From the NCBI GenBank assembly GCA_916048095.2, contig OU696593.1, forward strand, positions 2,500,001-2,564,000: a stretch of 64,000 bases of DNA, written 5' to 3'. The notes beneath the pieces were generated by a model that saw nothing but the letters and a program-made list of their open reading frames with translations, made no database searches and was not told the DNA's origin. Source of the DNA: Sacculina carcini (taxonomy: Eukaryota; Arthropoda; Thecostraca; Sacculinidae). Below, piece after piece: positions 46,149-56,959 of this stretch (position 1 is the first letter of the stretch; the number at the start of each line of letters is the position of its first letter). The translations under genes were made by a program, and so were the position numbers.

Positions 46149-49100
46149 GTAATTATTACTATAATTATTAATAACAAGCAAATCCAGTAGCATGGGAAGA
46201 GTGCAAGCACCCTGCGGTGGCCCCTGAGCCAAAAAGATGTACTGCAATATCCATATCTACGCGTGTGTGATACATTGCAAGTATTTCAAGGCCGTGACAT
46301 GTGCTTCCAGAGATCATATTTCCTGAACCAATATGTTATTGGAGTTGTTGTTTGATTCATAAACTATACCTAGTAAGCCTATTTAAATTTTGATTGGGAG
46401 ACAATATCAGAGTTAAATATCTTTTTATCCTGCAATTTGTGTGACAAAATTGATATTTTTCTGGCTTTGGTGATTTGAAAGGAGATAACTTTGCAAACTG
46501 CTGCTTGCAATGAGACAATGCTGAATTGCAACTTTATCTCTTCTAGCATTGTTTTGTTCTAAGGCTGGCTGGCTGGCCTAATGATATTCAAAGTATCTGA
46601 ACAAGTCGAATAAACGACGCTTGATGCCTCCATTTTCTAGCTGACTTTTTCACTTCCTCGCTCTTTGTGCGTAAGTTCTTGTAGCCTTGGGCCTCTGAAC
46701 ATTGTCAGTGTGTGTGTATGTGTATGTGTATGTGTGTATGTGTGTGTATGTGTGTGTGTATGTGTATGTGTGTGTGTTTTGCGGATGACATCCAAATTAT
46801 TATCTCGTCTGATACTATTTCCCAAGCTTCTGTTTCTTCTCTCTTGAATGACATTGAAACCTGGTCTTTGTCCCACCATCTCAAGCTCAATCCGGAAAAG
46901 ACGAAATATATCCTTTTTCAATCTTCTAGAAGTTTAACTTGTCTATCTGTTCCTCTCTCTAAATCTGTTCCAAGCTTATGTGTCTTGCTAGATGATTCTC
47001 TTTCTTTTGATCTATACATCTCTGATATCATTAGGTTATGTAACCTTCACATTAGGCGAATCTATTTTTTCCGTAGATACTTAACTGTCTCTGCTGCCTT
47101 AAAGCTATCTAATTCTTTCATTCTCAGTAGGGTGCAATATTGTTGCTCGCTCTTTCTTTCTCTGAACCACCGGCAGCTTCGCAAACTTAAATCTGATATT
47201 AGTAAAGCTTGTCGTCTAATCTACAATATCCCTGCTGGCTCTCATGTCTCTCCCTTTCTACAAAAATTAGGACTTCTCCCTATTAAGGCGCTTATTGACT
47301 ACCGCATCTGTTTGATCATCCATTCCACTCTTATTCTCCGTAAGCCCTCGTACTTATTTGAACTTCTATCCTTCAAGAAATTTACTCGTACACTTAGGTC
47401 AACTGATGATTCTCGTCTCTTACTGGAACCAGCTTTTCCTTCTAGACATACTCACTATAATCGTTGTCTCTCAATCTCAGGACCTCGTATTTACAATAAG
47501 CTCTCCCCAACACTACGTTCTATCACTTCTATCCCTGTTTTCAAAAAACACTCCAAGACATTTTTCGTGGTGAAATCGTATTATACTCTAGAGAACATTG
47601 TCTATACTAGTGATGATTATAAGGTGTAAATTATCTCTCTTCATTCTTTACCTTTCACTTTCTGTGTGTGTGTGGCTATGTGTGTGTGTGTCTCTGTGTG
47701 TGCGTTTGTGTGTGTGTGTGCGCGTGTGCAGCGCCCTAGAAACCCTCTAGGTGTAGGGCGCTATATAAATATCTACCTAATGTAATGAAATGTAATGTGT
47801 GTGTGTATGTGTATGTGTGTGTGTGTGTGCTTCCGCTCTTGTCGTTTTCGAGTATATCATCTTTGTCCATTTAGTCGTGCGAGTATTTTGTTCATCGTAC
47901 TTATCAGTGCTAGATACTACCAATAAGATGATGACATGAGAGAAAGGTTAAAGGTTAAATCTAAAGACCTCAAATGAAAGCTGCTATACGGGAACAAGTT
48001 GAAGCTTATCAACACACACAGAGGTGTATCCCGTGCAGCTCGCTGTCACCGCATGACATCATATCCGCCGAGTTAATGATGATATTATGATAAAATGATA
48101 AGACCTTAAGATTATGATAAATGATGATTTGAGATGACAATAAGATTATGATACACTAAGAAATAACCAATAAGCTGACTGAGTCTTGTCTGGCACCCCT
48201 TGTAAAAGGTATTATTATACAATTAATAAAGCTTATACATAAATTACTAATTGTTAAGACTAATTATTGTGCATGTGTGTATATGTGTGGCAGTGTTCGA
48301 GCAATAACCTACAATGTCGGGCAGCAGTCGTCACGAACGTGCTTGAATTATCTTGGACTGCTTGGTCTCAATTCCGGCGATCAAACCGATGTATACGTCA
48401 TCGGGTATATGCCACCTCTTTGAACAAATAATCACACAATATTAACGTTGAACAAATTTTTCACATACATTTCAACAGTGGTTCTTAGTCCTAGGTTCCA
48501 TGGAAGCCTAGCGGTTCGGTGAATCAGTTCCAGGGGCTGGTTCAATCAGTTTTATGATTTGTGACGTCAAACTCAGATTGGTCATCATTGGCTGGAGTTA
48601 TAATCACGCCACATCGCTTGGCCTTGATATCTGTGCTGCAAGCAACTCGATCCATTCAGTGGTAGCCCACTTGTGTGACTGTCTTGAATGTACGTGATTG
48701 GTGATTTTTTTCATAATACTTTAAGCAGAAAGGATTCAACTAATGCATTTCTCGATCTTATGTGCAATGCCTCCAATAAGGTTAAAAACGACTGCATTCG
48801 AGTTATATAGATATAAGCAATGCAGAAAGAATAGCCGCCAATATTTATTGAGATTTTCACAATCGAACAGTTAAACTCACTGTTGGATTGAATCATTGAA
48901 TTTCATCTACAGTTTTCAGGAGCTGAGTTTTTGGAGTAACAGTTTCTTCGGCTGGTTATTATCGTCAGACACGTGGTATCGCGATGTCAAGTGAGTCCAA
49001 TTCAGACACACACATTCGAGACGCAACATTCTCACTTCAACTGTATTCAAAGCATGCATTTCCCACGACGTCCAGGCACTGGGACAGTTAAAAATGCACA

Positions 49101-49283
49101 TATAATGTGATTGAAGATTAATTATCAGCAAAACGACAAGGAAGATGTTTATATCGAGATTCGCCTCCACCATGAGGGAGAATCAAAGATGTATATACAT
49201 ACACATACACCCATATACACACACACGCATTCATGCAGACAGACAAACATTCATGCGTAAAAACGGCAACCATGCTGTACGAA

Positions 49284-49332
<49 letters not shown>

Positions 49333-52300
49333 TGTCAGGGCAACGCTAAATAAGGCTGAGTCTTATAAGGAATTGGCATGTGAGAAGACCTATGGCATGA
49401 AGTTGTGTATATTTGTCAGCAGTAGGCACGCACATAATGTGACACTGGTGGCCACCAGCGTGCTACGTCTGGGATTTCTCGGAATATTTGTGAGTAGAAA
49501 TTCAAGTAATTTCTTAATGACGTCAATATGTCGCTACAGTGAAAGATATATGGAATGTATGAATATCTATTCCTGTGATAAGTCGCTTGTGCTGAACGGG
49601 TGCGGGGATTTCTGCAGAAAATCAATTGACATATATTTTTCATTAATATGTAAACAAAATACATGACCCCTATGCTATATAATTTTTCCTGGTAAATAAC
49701 CTATTGCTTAGTGTTCTTAATTACTATCGTATAAACAGTAACAGCTTAATATAAACAGTCTGCGAAAAAATATATTTGAATCGAATTCAATAATGAAAGG
49801 ATAGAGGTGCAGAAATAACTCGAGACTGCTCGTTTGAAAATGGTGTTGAAACTGACAAATGTGAATAATCACTGGTTTGAGTGAACACACCCTCGTATCA
49901 CTGCTGTCGCCAGGGCAACAAAGGGGCGGTGGGTGTATCACTGCGCGTGCACGGGCACAGTGTGTGTGTTATCAATAGCCACCTCGCACCACACCGTGGT
50001 CAGCTGGAAGATCGCATTGATCAATACCATGCCATCGTAAATGGGCTACAATTCGACTCATCATCGCAGACGCCTTTGGAACACAAGTGAGTCTGGCTTA
50101 GCCACTTGACTCCTGTGAAACTTCACTTCTCATTTCAACTTCACCTTCATGTGTAGAAGACAACAAAAAACTAAAACAGACAGACATACATTTACGGACA
50201 GGCGCGCGTGGGGCAGTGATGCCCATGCGGTCTACAAGACGTCACGCCATGACGATGATCAAGTATGACTGTCCAACACGCATCCACATTCACACCGTCA
50301 CATACCGGAGCACGCCCGGTCACGCACTCGCTCACACCCACACACACACACACACGCACAGTTCAAACCAGGGTCTGAAAAAACGGGGTTTGATATAAAA
50401 ACCTTTTTTTTAAAACAAACACCATTTTTTTAGAAAAAACAAAAAAACATTGTTTTTTGTTTTTGCTTTTTACACTTTGCACATACAAATAAAAAAAGGA
50501 TTGTGCCATGCTGTTTATTATATATTTAGACATATTTTAGTACCACTTACCAAGAGTTTTGTAAACATTTAAAAAAGAAAAAAATGAAAATCATAAATAT
50601 GTTTACACAGGATCTTGAATTTCACCTTGTAGCATCTATAGGCAACATAAGTTTTAAACCGCTTCAAATTGCGAAAGCAGTCGATTTTAAACACCCACAT
50701 ATGTTTGCAAAGTCCAAATCCAAATACCCAGTGGCCTTATTTATGGAAGCCTAGTGACTAAAAATCGTTTTGTCCATGGAAGTTAATTCATGTTTGTTTT
50801 CAGAGTGAACACAGTTTTTTAACTCAAGGTTAACTCTTTTTAACTCTAAGGTTTCTAAAAATAGTGTTTTCATAGAAACTCAAATGTTTTGTCGTAGAAA
50901 TGTAGTATTTTTCAAATATTACCAACTACAATGCTTCCCCAGCAAAAACCAAAAATGTTAATAAAAACCTTTCCCATATCGTGTAAACCCATGAAATCAT
51001 GCCAAAAAGTAATATTTATGAAGCTTTATAACTGTATCAATGAACTCATTTACTTATTCTGAAAATATTTGATAAGAAAATTAATTTCAGTCAACAAAAA
51101 GAAAATTTAAAAAAAAACATCTTTTTATATAAAAAAAACCACTTGGTTTAAACCAAACAAACCCTGGTTCAAACAATCGCATACAGACACTGTAGCGACC
51201 AATGAGCGACGAGTTGATCACTTGCTCGCCGCCGCGGGGCATGAACACTTGGCTAACACACATATCGTAAATGCAAACCCTCACACAATCAGGTACACTA
51301 CCACGCTCACACACTCAAACATAATATCTCATTCCCTCTCTCACTCACTGTATACAATCACACCACGCCTTGTCATTTATCTGTTCCACCAAACATATCC
51401 TATTTTTTCTTCTTTCTGTCCACCGTTGGTATTACTTCATTTTACACGATTTTACAGAATTTTCTACTCGTTTTAGGTTTTATTAATATATTTTCCTAAC
51501 TGTTTTGCTGATTGTTGCGATAAATAACGTACTTGTGCTTATGTCTGTATATCCATGTCTGTATACATGTGTCATGTCTATAAGAACAACTATGTGGAGG
51601 AGTGTCAAATCCAATACAATACATCATTTGAATGTGTATGATCACGTTTGTTGCTGACAGCTTGGTCTTATGGCTGGGCGATCTCAACTTCCGGCTTACT
51701 GACATGAATGAGAATGAACCGAAGACCAATCAAGAGTTCATCGAGAGTGTTATGCAGACGATCAGGAGTGGTGGCGACTTTCAAGAACTTCTCCGGCATG
51801 ATGAGCTGACGCTGGCCAAGAGAGAAGGCCAAGTGTTTGACTCATTTCAGGAGGATAAAATCACTTTCCCGCCCACCTTCAAGCTGATTCCTGATGCTGA
51901 GTGCGACTCGCAGGAGATTCACTATAACGAGCAGTCAGTACAATTACGTCAATCAAATTGCTCACTTACATATTCATCCGATTAGTTTAATCTGGATTTG
52001 TTCAATTAAGATACTGAGTCATTTCGGGGAACGCTTGGCTTGACCTCTTGCCGAATATACAGAGCCGTAGCAACCGCCTCTCGAGCCCTGTGGCCGGGAG
52101 CCCGAGTGTTGAGGAACTCCGTTGCCTCACGCACGATACTGAAGAATATCTTAAAGAAGCGCATAAAAGTCCGAAACTCAATGGAGTCCGTAACTCAACG
52201 GAGTCCGTAACTCAATGGAGTCCGTAACACAATGGAGTCCGTAACTCAATGGATGGCTCATAACTGCATTTCCCAAGGTCGGACTTCTATTATAACAGTG

Positions 52301-55300
52301 TTTTACTTACTGGGATCCCATTATACTTTTCTTGTATAATGGGAGCCTCGGTTTTGCCTTCAGGGAGGCATAATGTCTCGCATAGACTCTGGTCATATTT
52401 ATTCATACACAATTAATTATTATAATTATTATGAATTACAGGCAAATCCAGTAGCATGGGAAGAGTGCAAGCATTATTACCACCCTAAGGTGGCCCCATG
52501 TACCGGAAGCGCTCAAAAGATTCAGAGAGAAAGAGGGTTCGAAAAGAAAAAAATAAAGAAACAAAATTGAAAAAGAAAATAATGAATAAATAACAATAAA
52601 TAATAGACCATCATCCGATAACACTCCATAATGTCACTCCGCCCACTTTCCTCAATAAATAACAACAATCAACAATAAATATGTGATTCAATAAATGACA
52701 ACCATCAATAAATAAGAATAAATATTAATAAGTAAGTAATAAATAACAATCAAGAACAATAAATATGATTCAATAAGAAAAATAAAAAATAAAAATATGA
52801 TTCAACAAGTAACAACAACACAAATAAATATGATTCAATAAACAACAACACCAATAAAAATGATTCCATAAACAACAACAACATTAAGTATGATTCAATA
52901 AACAACAACAGCCAATACTGAGTAAAAGTATGATTTAATAAATAACAACAACCAATAATAAATAGAGATTTAAATAAGAATAAATATATATAAATACAAA
53001 ATAAATATTAAATATGAATAAATAACAATACATATAAATAAATAACAATAAATATATACAATATGTGAATTAATTTCATATGAATTCATATGAAACACTT
53101 ATTAATTCATAGATGCTTGCGTGTCTTTGTGTTTAGTCGTTCGTTTGTTAGTGTGTGTGTGTGTGTGTGTGTGTTTGTGTGTGTGTGTATTTGTGTGTTT
53201 GAAAATATGTAAATTATGTGAACAGACGCCGACCCGCGTGGACTGATCGCATATTGTACTCTGTCAATTCAAAGACATCCCTTCCGAAAGTTTCCACGCG
53301 TGATTATCGAAGCCACCTAGACATGTCTATATCAGACCATCGTCCAGTGTCGCTTGTTCTGAAATTACAGGTATTGTCCATTTGTGTTTACGCTGACAGT
53401 AACTTATTAGTAGCAATTTCTCCACTCCACACAACTTCATAGCCCCACCAATGACCTGCCCAAAGTCATTTGCATTCCGGCTAGATTTAGCTCACTTTGG
53501 CTCCAGTTTATTGTATTAAATACGCTGATACAAACAGAACTACACGGACAGAAGTCGTCGCTCTAGGATGACATAACGGCACACACAGACATATGCACGA
53601 ATCCTCGATCATTGACCACCAGCGAACCTTTTTGACCAACGCTCGACGATCGCAATACGATGCGATGCATATCGACCTTGGCCAAAATGGTACATGTCGT
53701 GAGTGCATCTGACAGTGACGTACCTAGTGACTGAAAGTTAAGCGGGTGACCATCTTGGCTAATCTTTCCTCAACTGTAGGTAGTTAAGTGGCTTTCAAAC
53801 TTTTGAACGATTAAGCGTAACATTCGAAAACGTATTTGCCAATGCAAATACACGATGCAATACCACTGAGACAAGACATTCACACAGCAAACAAAATGAA
53901 CTAACATCTCAAGCTGAATAACATCTCATGAGCATCACAACTCAAATCAATAGACATTCATGTCCACGTTGATAAACCAATTCCTTTGCAATAGCGATGA
54001 CATTTTCTGTGTATCTTCTCATAATCTCAGGAGATAGTAAGATGTGTTTGTTTCCTCATCAGTACTTTTGAATCTGAACAGTACATGGAACAGTCTACTC
54101 CTCATCCTTCTGACGCTATCCTATGTTTTAGCCCTTGGTCCCTATTTTCGTACCGAAGACAGCTTGGACCTTCTACTAAACAGACCGGCTGTCTGTGAGT
54201 GCAGCCTGCAACGCTGGTTGACGCTGCTCCCCGCGTATTTTTCAGTGGTTGCCGCGTGCGATAAATATGAGCGATAAACAGGTAAACGATAATTATCGCT
54301 GACGTTGAACATTTCATCTTATCGCAAATTTTTCTAAAATTATCGTTCATTCACTTATCGCTAGTCCCAAAAATGAGAAACGATAAACGATAACTACAAA
54401 ATACTGTTATAAATATATAAAAATGTGCACGGCGGCAATAGTCAAAACCGCCCGCCTGACGTTTTCAGACCAGTTCAAGCTGAGAGTATATATAGGATAG
54501 AGAATAGAAGCATCAACACTGGCTTGCAAGTGAATCCTGAAAAACCTCATATGAGAGCTGCCAAGTGTGTGTGTAGCTGGCCAATCACATTATTATTCAC
54601 AGCTGCAGTGCGTCAGTCTCGCTGGAGTTCTCGAGTTAGGAGAACGTGTGCCCCTCTCTCCCATGGGCATTGACCCACCCCAACCATGGCCCCTTCATGT
54701 TGAAGCATGTGACCCCTGCCCAGGAAGAAGACATCAAAGAGAGCTTCATCAGGAAGATCGTCACCTCCATCACATCCACACCTAACAGTCACCTAACAGT
54801 CGGATCTAGAGTAAATTTTGGGAGGGCCTGAAATAATTTAGGGGAGCTGAAAAATTTTTGGGGGGCTGAAATTTGGGGATCATCAGTCATGTACATGGAT
54901 CATTATGCAACGTATTTGTGACTATGTTTATATCAACACAATTTTCAGAAAAACATTTCTCTTGACCTCTTTTAGTGAGCCTCTTGGTTATGAGGAGTTG
55001 GTAGAAACATTTTTTGGGGTCTTCAGCCCCCTGAGCCGTCCCTCTGGATCCGTCAGTGACACCCGACCCTCTCCCCCAGCCAAACCAGGAAATGGTGACA
55101 GAAATGCCTAAATAAGCCAGCAACGACCCATTTGCCCTTCTGGAGAGCCCCACTGTCATGGCCGAGGATGGGTCCAACACTGAGGAACCCATAAAAAAGT
55201 AGTTGGACACCTGGGGCAAGGTGGCAGAGGTGAGGCCTGGGCAATTTCCCAGCATGTACAGGGAGAAGTGATCTCGCTGTTTATCAAGTACAACCAGGCC

Positions 55301-56281
55301 TTGCCCAGCTCTGCTGTCGTGGATTGCATTTTCAGCACTGCTGGTGATGTCCTTAGGCCCAAGCGTGCAAGCATGACCAGGGACAGGTTATAGAAGCTGG
55401 TCTTCACCAAGGGAAACATGCAGGTCCTGGATGCTGTCTTGAGGAGGGAGAGGAAGGAGGGAGAGTCTGAGTCAAAGAGACTAATGTGGAATAGAACTTG
55501 TAGGCCATAGACTGGTTCCAGTGACAGTTTTTGTCTAGTTTAAATAATTTTCACTGTGGAAAAGTAGTTTGTATGCTTTTTAAAAATATTTCAACTAAAT
55601 AATGGTACTTATAATTTCACGCTTTTGTTATCGCAAGTTAACATTTTTATCGTTATTGTTTTCGCGTTTATCGCTTACCGCAGGTTCGGTTTATATTTTT
55701 TTCATCGTTTATCGCAGGTTGGCGAAAAGCTTATCGTTTTATCGTTAGCGCAAGTTAGAAAAAATGTTATAGTAGAAGCCACTGGTATTTTTTCATGGTG
55801 TTTATGCCTTGCCTGGTAGTGGGAGTGTCCGATATTGGTGGTAACATCGCACATACAAGTCCTCGTGATACAGATATTTCACAACGACCAAAATTGTACT
55901 CTATGCACAAATATTCGTTCTGTATGCTGATCATTTTCCAAGAATTACATCGTTTTGCAATTTTTTCATTGTATAATTCTCAAGTGTGGTCATGTATATG
56001 AGCTCAGTTCAGTTGTGTTAAACTTGACATGAGGATTTCTCATTGAGGTTGCTTTTACAATATCGTTTCTTGTTGATTTGTAACAGATTGATGACGACAC
56101 TCGGACTAATACTGGAGGAAGCACTCGGACTAATTCTGGAACAATCACTCGGGCTAATTCTGGAAGTAGCACTCGGACTAGGAATACAAAACCTGGAGGA
56201 AGCACTCGGACTAATTCTGGACCAAGCACTCGGACTAATTCTGTAGGAGGCACTCGGGGTAACACCGGAGGACGCAGTTAA
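46114..56281 (+). CDS. inositol polyphosphate 5-phosphatase, INPP5K-like (spliced gene)
   Basis: Eight exons (46114-46148, 48294-48404, 48913-48990, 49339-49489, 49914-50086, 51661-51933, 53226-53370, 56087-56281) join in consistent phase to 386 codons plus a stop; every intron is GT-AG. The product is a Mg-dependent phosphatase that removes the 5-phosphate of phosphoinositides such as PI(4,5)P2 and PI(3,4,5)P3 at membranes. Motifs in order: VRAITYNVG, VIGFQE, GNKGAVGVSL, NSHLAPH, WLGDLNFR, FPPTFK, RRPAWTDRIL and SDHRPV. About 25 residues usually found before GNKG were not located. The first coding exon with the start codon lies upstream and was not identified. The tail of TRTNSG repeats replaces the usual SKICH domain of INPP5K. 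The introns are full of mobile elements. Confidence 0.88.
46711..46778. repeat. (TG)n microsatellite
   Basis: TG units with TA interruptions, joined to the truncated end of the LINE. Confidence 0.9.
46779..47800 (+). mobile_element. 5'-truncated LINE (L2/CR1-like) in an intron
   Basis: Coding similarity begins directly after a TG microsatellite (46711-46778) with FADDIQIIIS, inside the reverse transcriptase, and runs to a stop at 47629 (305-codon frame including the TG run). The W-LNPEKTKY motif, thumb region and C-terminus (ISGPRIYNKLSP...F) follow in order. The 3' UTR ends in a stem-loop (GCGCCCTA / TAGGGCGC, 47729-47761) followed by TATAAATA, as in many L2-type elements. This reading frame is free of stops. 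Confidence 0.88.
47945..48055 (-). mobile_element. tRNA-Val SINE, 3' fragment
   Basis: Matches the tail half of the SINE at 10083-10419 (AAGGTTAAAGGTTAA and GTGCAGCTCGCTG). The tRNA-like head is missing. Confidence 0.75.
48294..48404 (+). CDS. 5-phosphatase gene, exon with the TYNVG motif
   Basis: Reads VRAITYNVGQQSSR, then NYLGLLGLN, and ends in TDVYVIG. This is the start of the 5-phosphatase catalytic domain (usual form TWNVG...PDIYVIGLQE). Donor CATCGG|GTATAT. The exon is too short to stand out as an open frame by itself. Confidence 0.88.
48476..48794. mobile_element. hAT-like short non-autonomous element
   Basis: 319 bases. Starts CAGTGGTTCTTAGTCC and ends ACGACTG. It is homologous in reverse orientation to 45607-45915 over most of its length, with the shared segment GATATCTGTGCTGCAAGCAA. 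The flanking 8-mers CATTTCAA and CATTCGAG match at five positions. Confidence 0.7.
48913..48990 (+). CDS. 5-phosphatase gene, exon with the FQE motif
   Basis: Acceptor CATCTACAG. The split glycine is completed and the exon reads FQELSFWSNSFFGWLLSSD and on to WYRDV. The glutamate of FQE is the metal-binding residue of the family. Donor GTCAA|GTGAGT. Confidence 0.9.
49339..49489 (+). CDS. 5-phosphatase gene, central exon
   Basis: Acceptor TTGTCAG after a TG tract. Reads KATLNKAESYKELACEKTYG, then MKLCIFVSSRHAHNVTLVAT and SVLRLGFLGIF, matching the stretch where the family has VxxxxLxGLxLxVF. Donor ATATTT|GTGAGT, phase 0. Confidence 0.85.
49490..49913. other. intron; expected short exon not found
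   Basis: Between two phase-0 splice sites. The family normally has about 25 residues here, including a TGxxG motif. I see no frame with that content flanked by splice sites. Confidence 0.5.
49914..50086 (+). CDS. 5-phosphatase gene, GNKG / NSHLAPH exon
   Basis: Acceptor TGTCGCCAG. Reads GNKGAVGVSLRVHGHSVCVI, then NSHLAPHRGQLEDRIDQYHA. It carries the N and H of the conserved NxHLxxH motif. Donor CACAA|GTGAGT, phase 2. Confidence 0.95.
50152..51366 (+). repeat. solo LTR of the TRIM-like family, split by a hAT-like element
   Basis: Begins TGTAGAAGACAACAAAAAAC and ends near CAATCACACCACG. It matches the LTR at 7484-7845 on both sides of the insertion (GTCTACAAGACGTCACGCC; CTCGCCGCCGCGGGGCATGA). 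It lies in an intron of the phosphatase gene. Confidence 0.75.
50369..51166. mobile_element. hAT-like non-autonomous element with perfect target duplication
   Basis: 798 bases. Ends CAGGGTCTG and CAGGGTTTG (other strand). The 8-bp target duplication GTTCAAAC is perfect (50361-50368 and 51167-51174). The body is AT-rich with T and A runs that mirror each other. No coding frame. The perfect duplication suggests a fairly recent insertion into the solo LTR. Confidence 0.9.
51367..51660. other. intron sequence, nothing recognised
   Basis: AT-rich intron ending in the acceptor TTGCTGACAG. Confidence 0.6.
51661..51933 (+). CDS. 5-phosphatase gene, GDLNFR exon
   Basis: Acceptor TTGCTGACAG. Completes the codon to N and reads LVLWLGDLNFRLTDMN, then LLRHDELTLAKREGQVFDSF and ITFPPTFKL. 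GDLNFR holds the catalytic aspartate and asparagine. Donor GAGCA|GTCAGT, phase 2. Confidence 0.95.
52060..52391. mobile_element. hAT-like element with internal 17-bp repeats
   Basis: Starts CAGAGCCGTAGCAACCGCC; the other end, read on minus, starts CAGAGTCTATGCGAGACATT and matches the left end of 23820-24074. The flanking 8-mers match at only four positions. Between 52179 and 52258 lie about five copies of GGAGTCCGTAACTCAAT. Confidence 0.6.
52179..52258. repeat. 17-bp tandem repeat
   Basis: About five copies of GGAGTCCGTAACTCAAT with a few changes. Confidence 0.85.
52600..53065. repeat. AT-rich minisatellite
   Basis: Imperfect repeats of ATGATTCAATAAACAACAAC and AATAAATA-type units of about 25-35 bases, in the intron before the exon at 53226. 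Confidence 0.8.
53226..53370 (+). CDS. 5-phosphatase gene, PAWTDRIL / SDHRPV exon
   Basis: Acceptor TGTGAACAG. Reads RRPAWTDRILYSVN, then STRDYRSHLDMSISDHRPVS and LVLKLQ. It holds the family signature and the catalytic histidine of SDH. Donor TTACAG|GTATTG, phase 0. Confidence 0.95.
53371..54242. other. intron sequence, nothing recognised
   Basis: No further exon or repeat boundary was seen before the hAT element at 54243. Confidence 0.55.
54243..55784 (+). mobile_element. hAT transposon with degraded transposase
   Basis: 1,542 bases in the last intron. Ends CAGTGG on both strands. The 8-bp target duplication GTATTTTT (54235-54242 and 55785-55792) is perfect. Both subterminal regions are full of short TATCG and CGATAA motifs, which may be transposase-binding repeats. 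Inside is a decayed transposase. Confidence 0.92.
54656..55440 (+). pseudogene. hAT transposase remnant
   Basis: The C-terminal dimerisation (hATC) motif is clear near 55277-55420: FIKYNQALPSSAVVDCIFST, then AGDVLRPKRASMTRDRL and KLVFTKGNM, which fits the usual NxxLPSSAxVERxFSxAG...RxRL form. An upstream part near 54680-54785 (GPFMLKHVTPAQEEDIKESF) fits the region before it. Stops and frame changes separate the two. The BED zinc finger and the first catalytic part are missing. Confidence 0.85.
56087..56281 (+). CDS. 5-phosphatase gene, last exon with TRTNSG repeats
   Basis: Acceptor GATTTGTAACAG, phase 0. Reads IDDDTRTNTGGSTRTNSG and continues in imperfect repeats of about 8-9 residues to GNTGGRS and the stop TAA. 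The DNA is a coding minisatellite with a step of about 24-27 bases. The tail is rich in T, S, G, N and R and likely disordered. The only polyadenylation-like signal noticed downstream is ATTAAA at 56733. Confidence 0.75.
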   Translation: MDDDTRTNTGGSTRTNSGTITRANSGSSTRTRNTKPGGSTRTNSGPSTRTNSVGGTRGNTGGRS

Positions 56282-56959
56282 TCCTTCATTTGAAAAATGT
56301 CCTTCTGGTGCGCTTTGCTGTTATATTATATTCTATTCTCGTAGTCAGTGTAGTGTAGAGCTGCAGACCGCCACCTAGTGTGTACCTGAAGAACCTGTAT
56401 AGCACGTATTGTGTATGTGTGGCTAAAGTCTCATTTGATTCAGATAACTTCACGCATATAGGGATGTTTTACGTAGGCATGTGCATTTTTGTGTTTGAGT
56501 TTGTCTCTCTCTCTCTCTCTGCATGTGTGTGTGTGTGTATGTGTGCGCGCATGTCTTTCGTTTTCTGACAGCTTACGTTATATTTTATGTGGCATTCCTG
56601 TATTTTTTCTCTGATCTGGTGGTGGGTTCCATATATACGAGTTGTTTTTGAGCTTATTGAGTAGTGCATACTGACATTTGCATATTGGTTGGTTGGTATT
56701 TTAGTTATCCTTTTAATATTTTGTTCATTATCATTAAACGGTTCTATTTGATTTTGCTTTAGTATGTTATATTAATCTGTCTGCTCCGCAATTGTCTATA
56801 AATATACTGGGACTTACGGCATTTTATGCGCTTCTTTATGATGAATGTCAATATCATGCGTGAAGCAACGGATCTCCGCTTCACTAGGGGCTTCCTCCGG
56901 ACGTGCAAATCGATAGAATTTCTGTTTTGAATTGAGCAATAATGTCATTAGAACGGGTT
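56282..56959. other. 3' flank of the phosphatase gene, no further gene seen
   Basis: Includes a TC tract near 56505-56520 and an ATTAAA at 56733-56738 that could serve as a polyadenylation signal. Confidence 0.5.
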
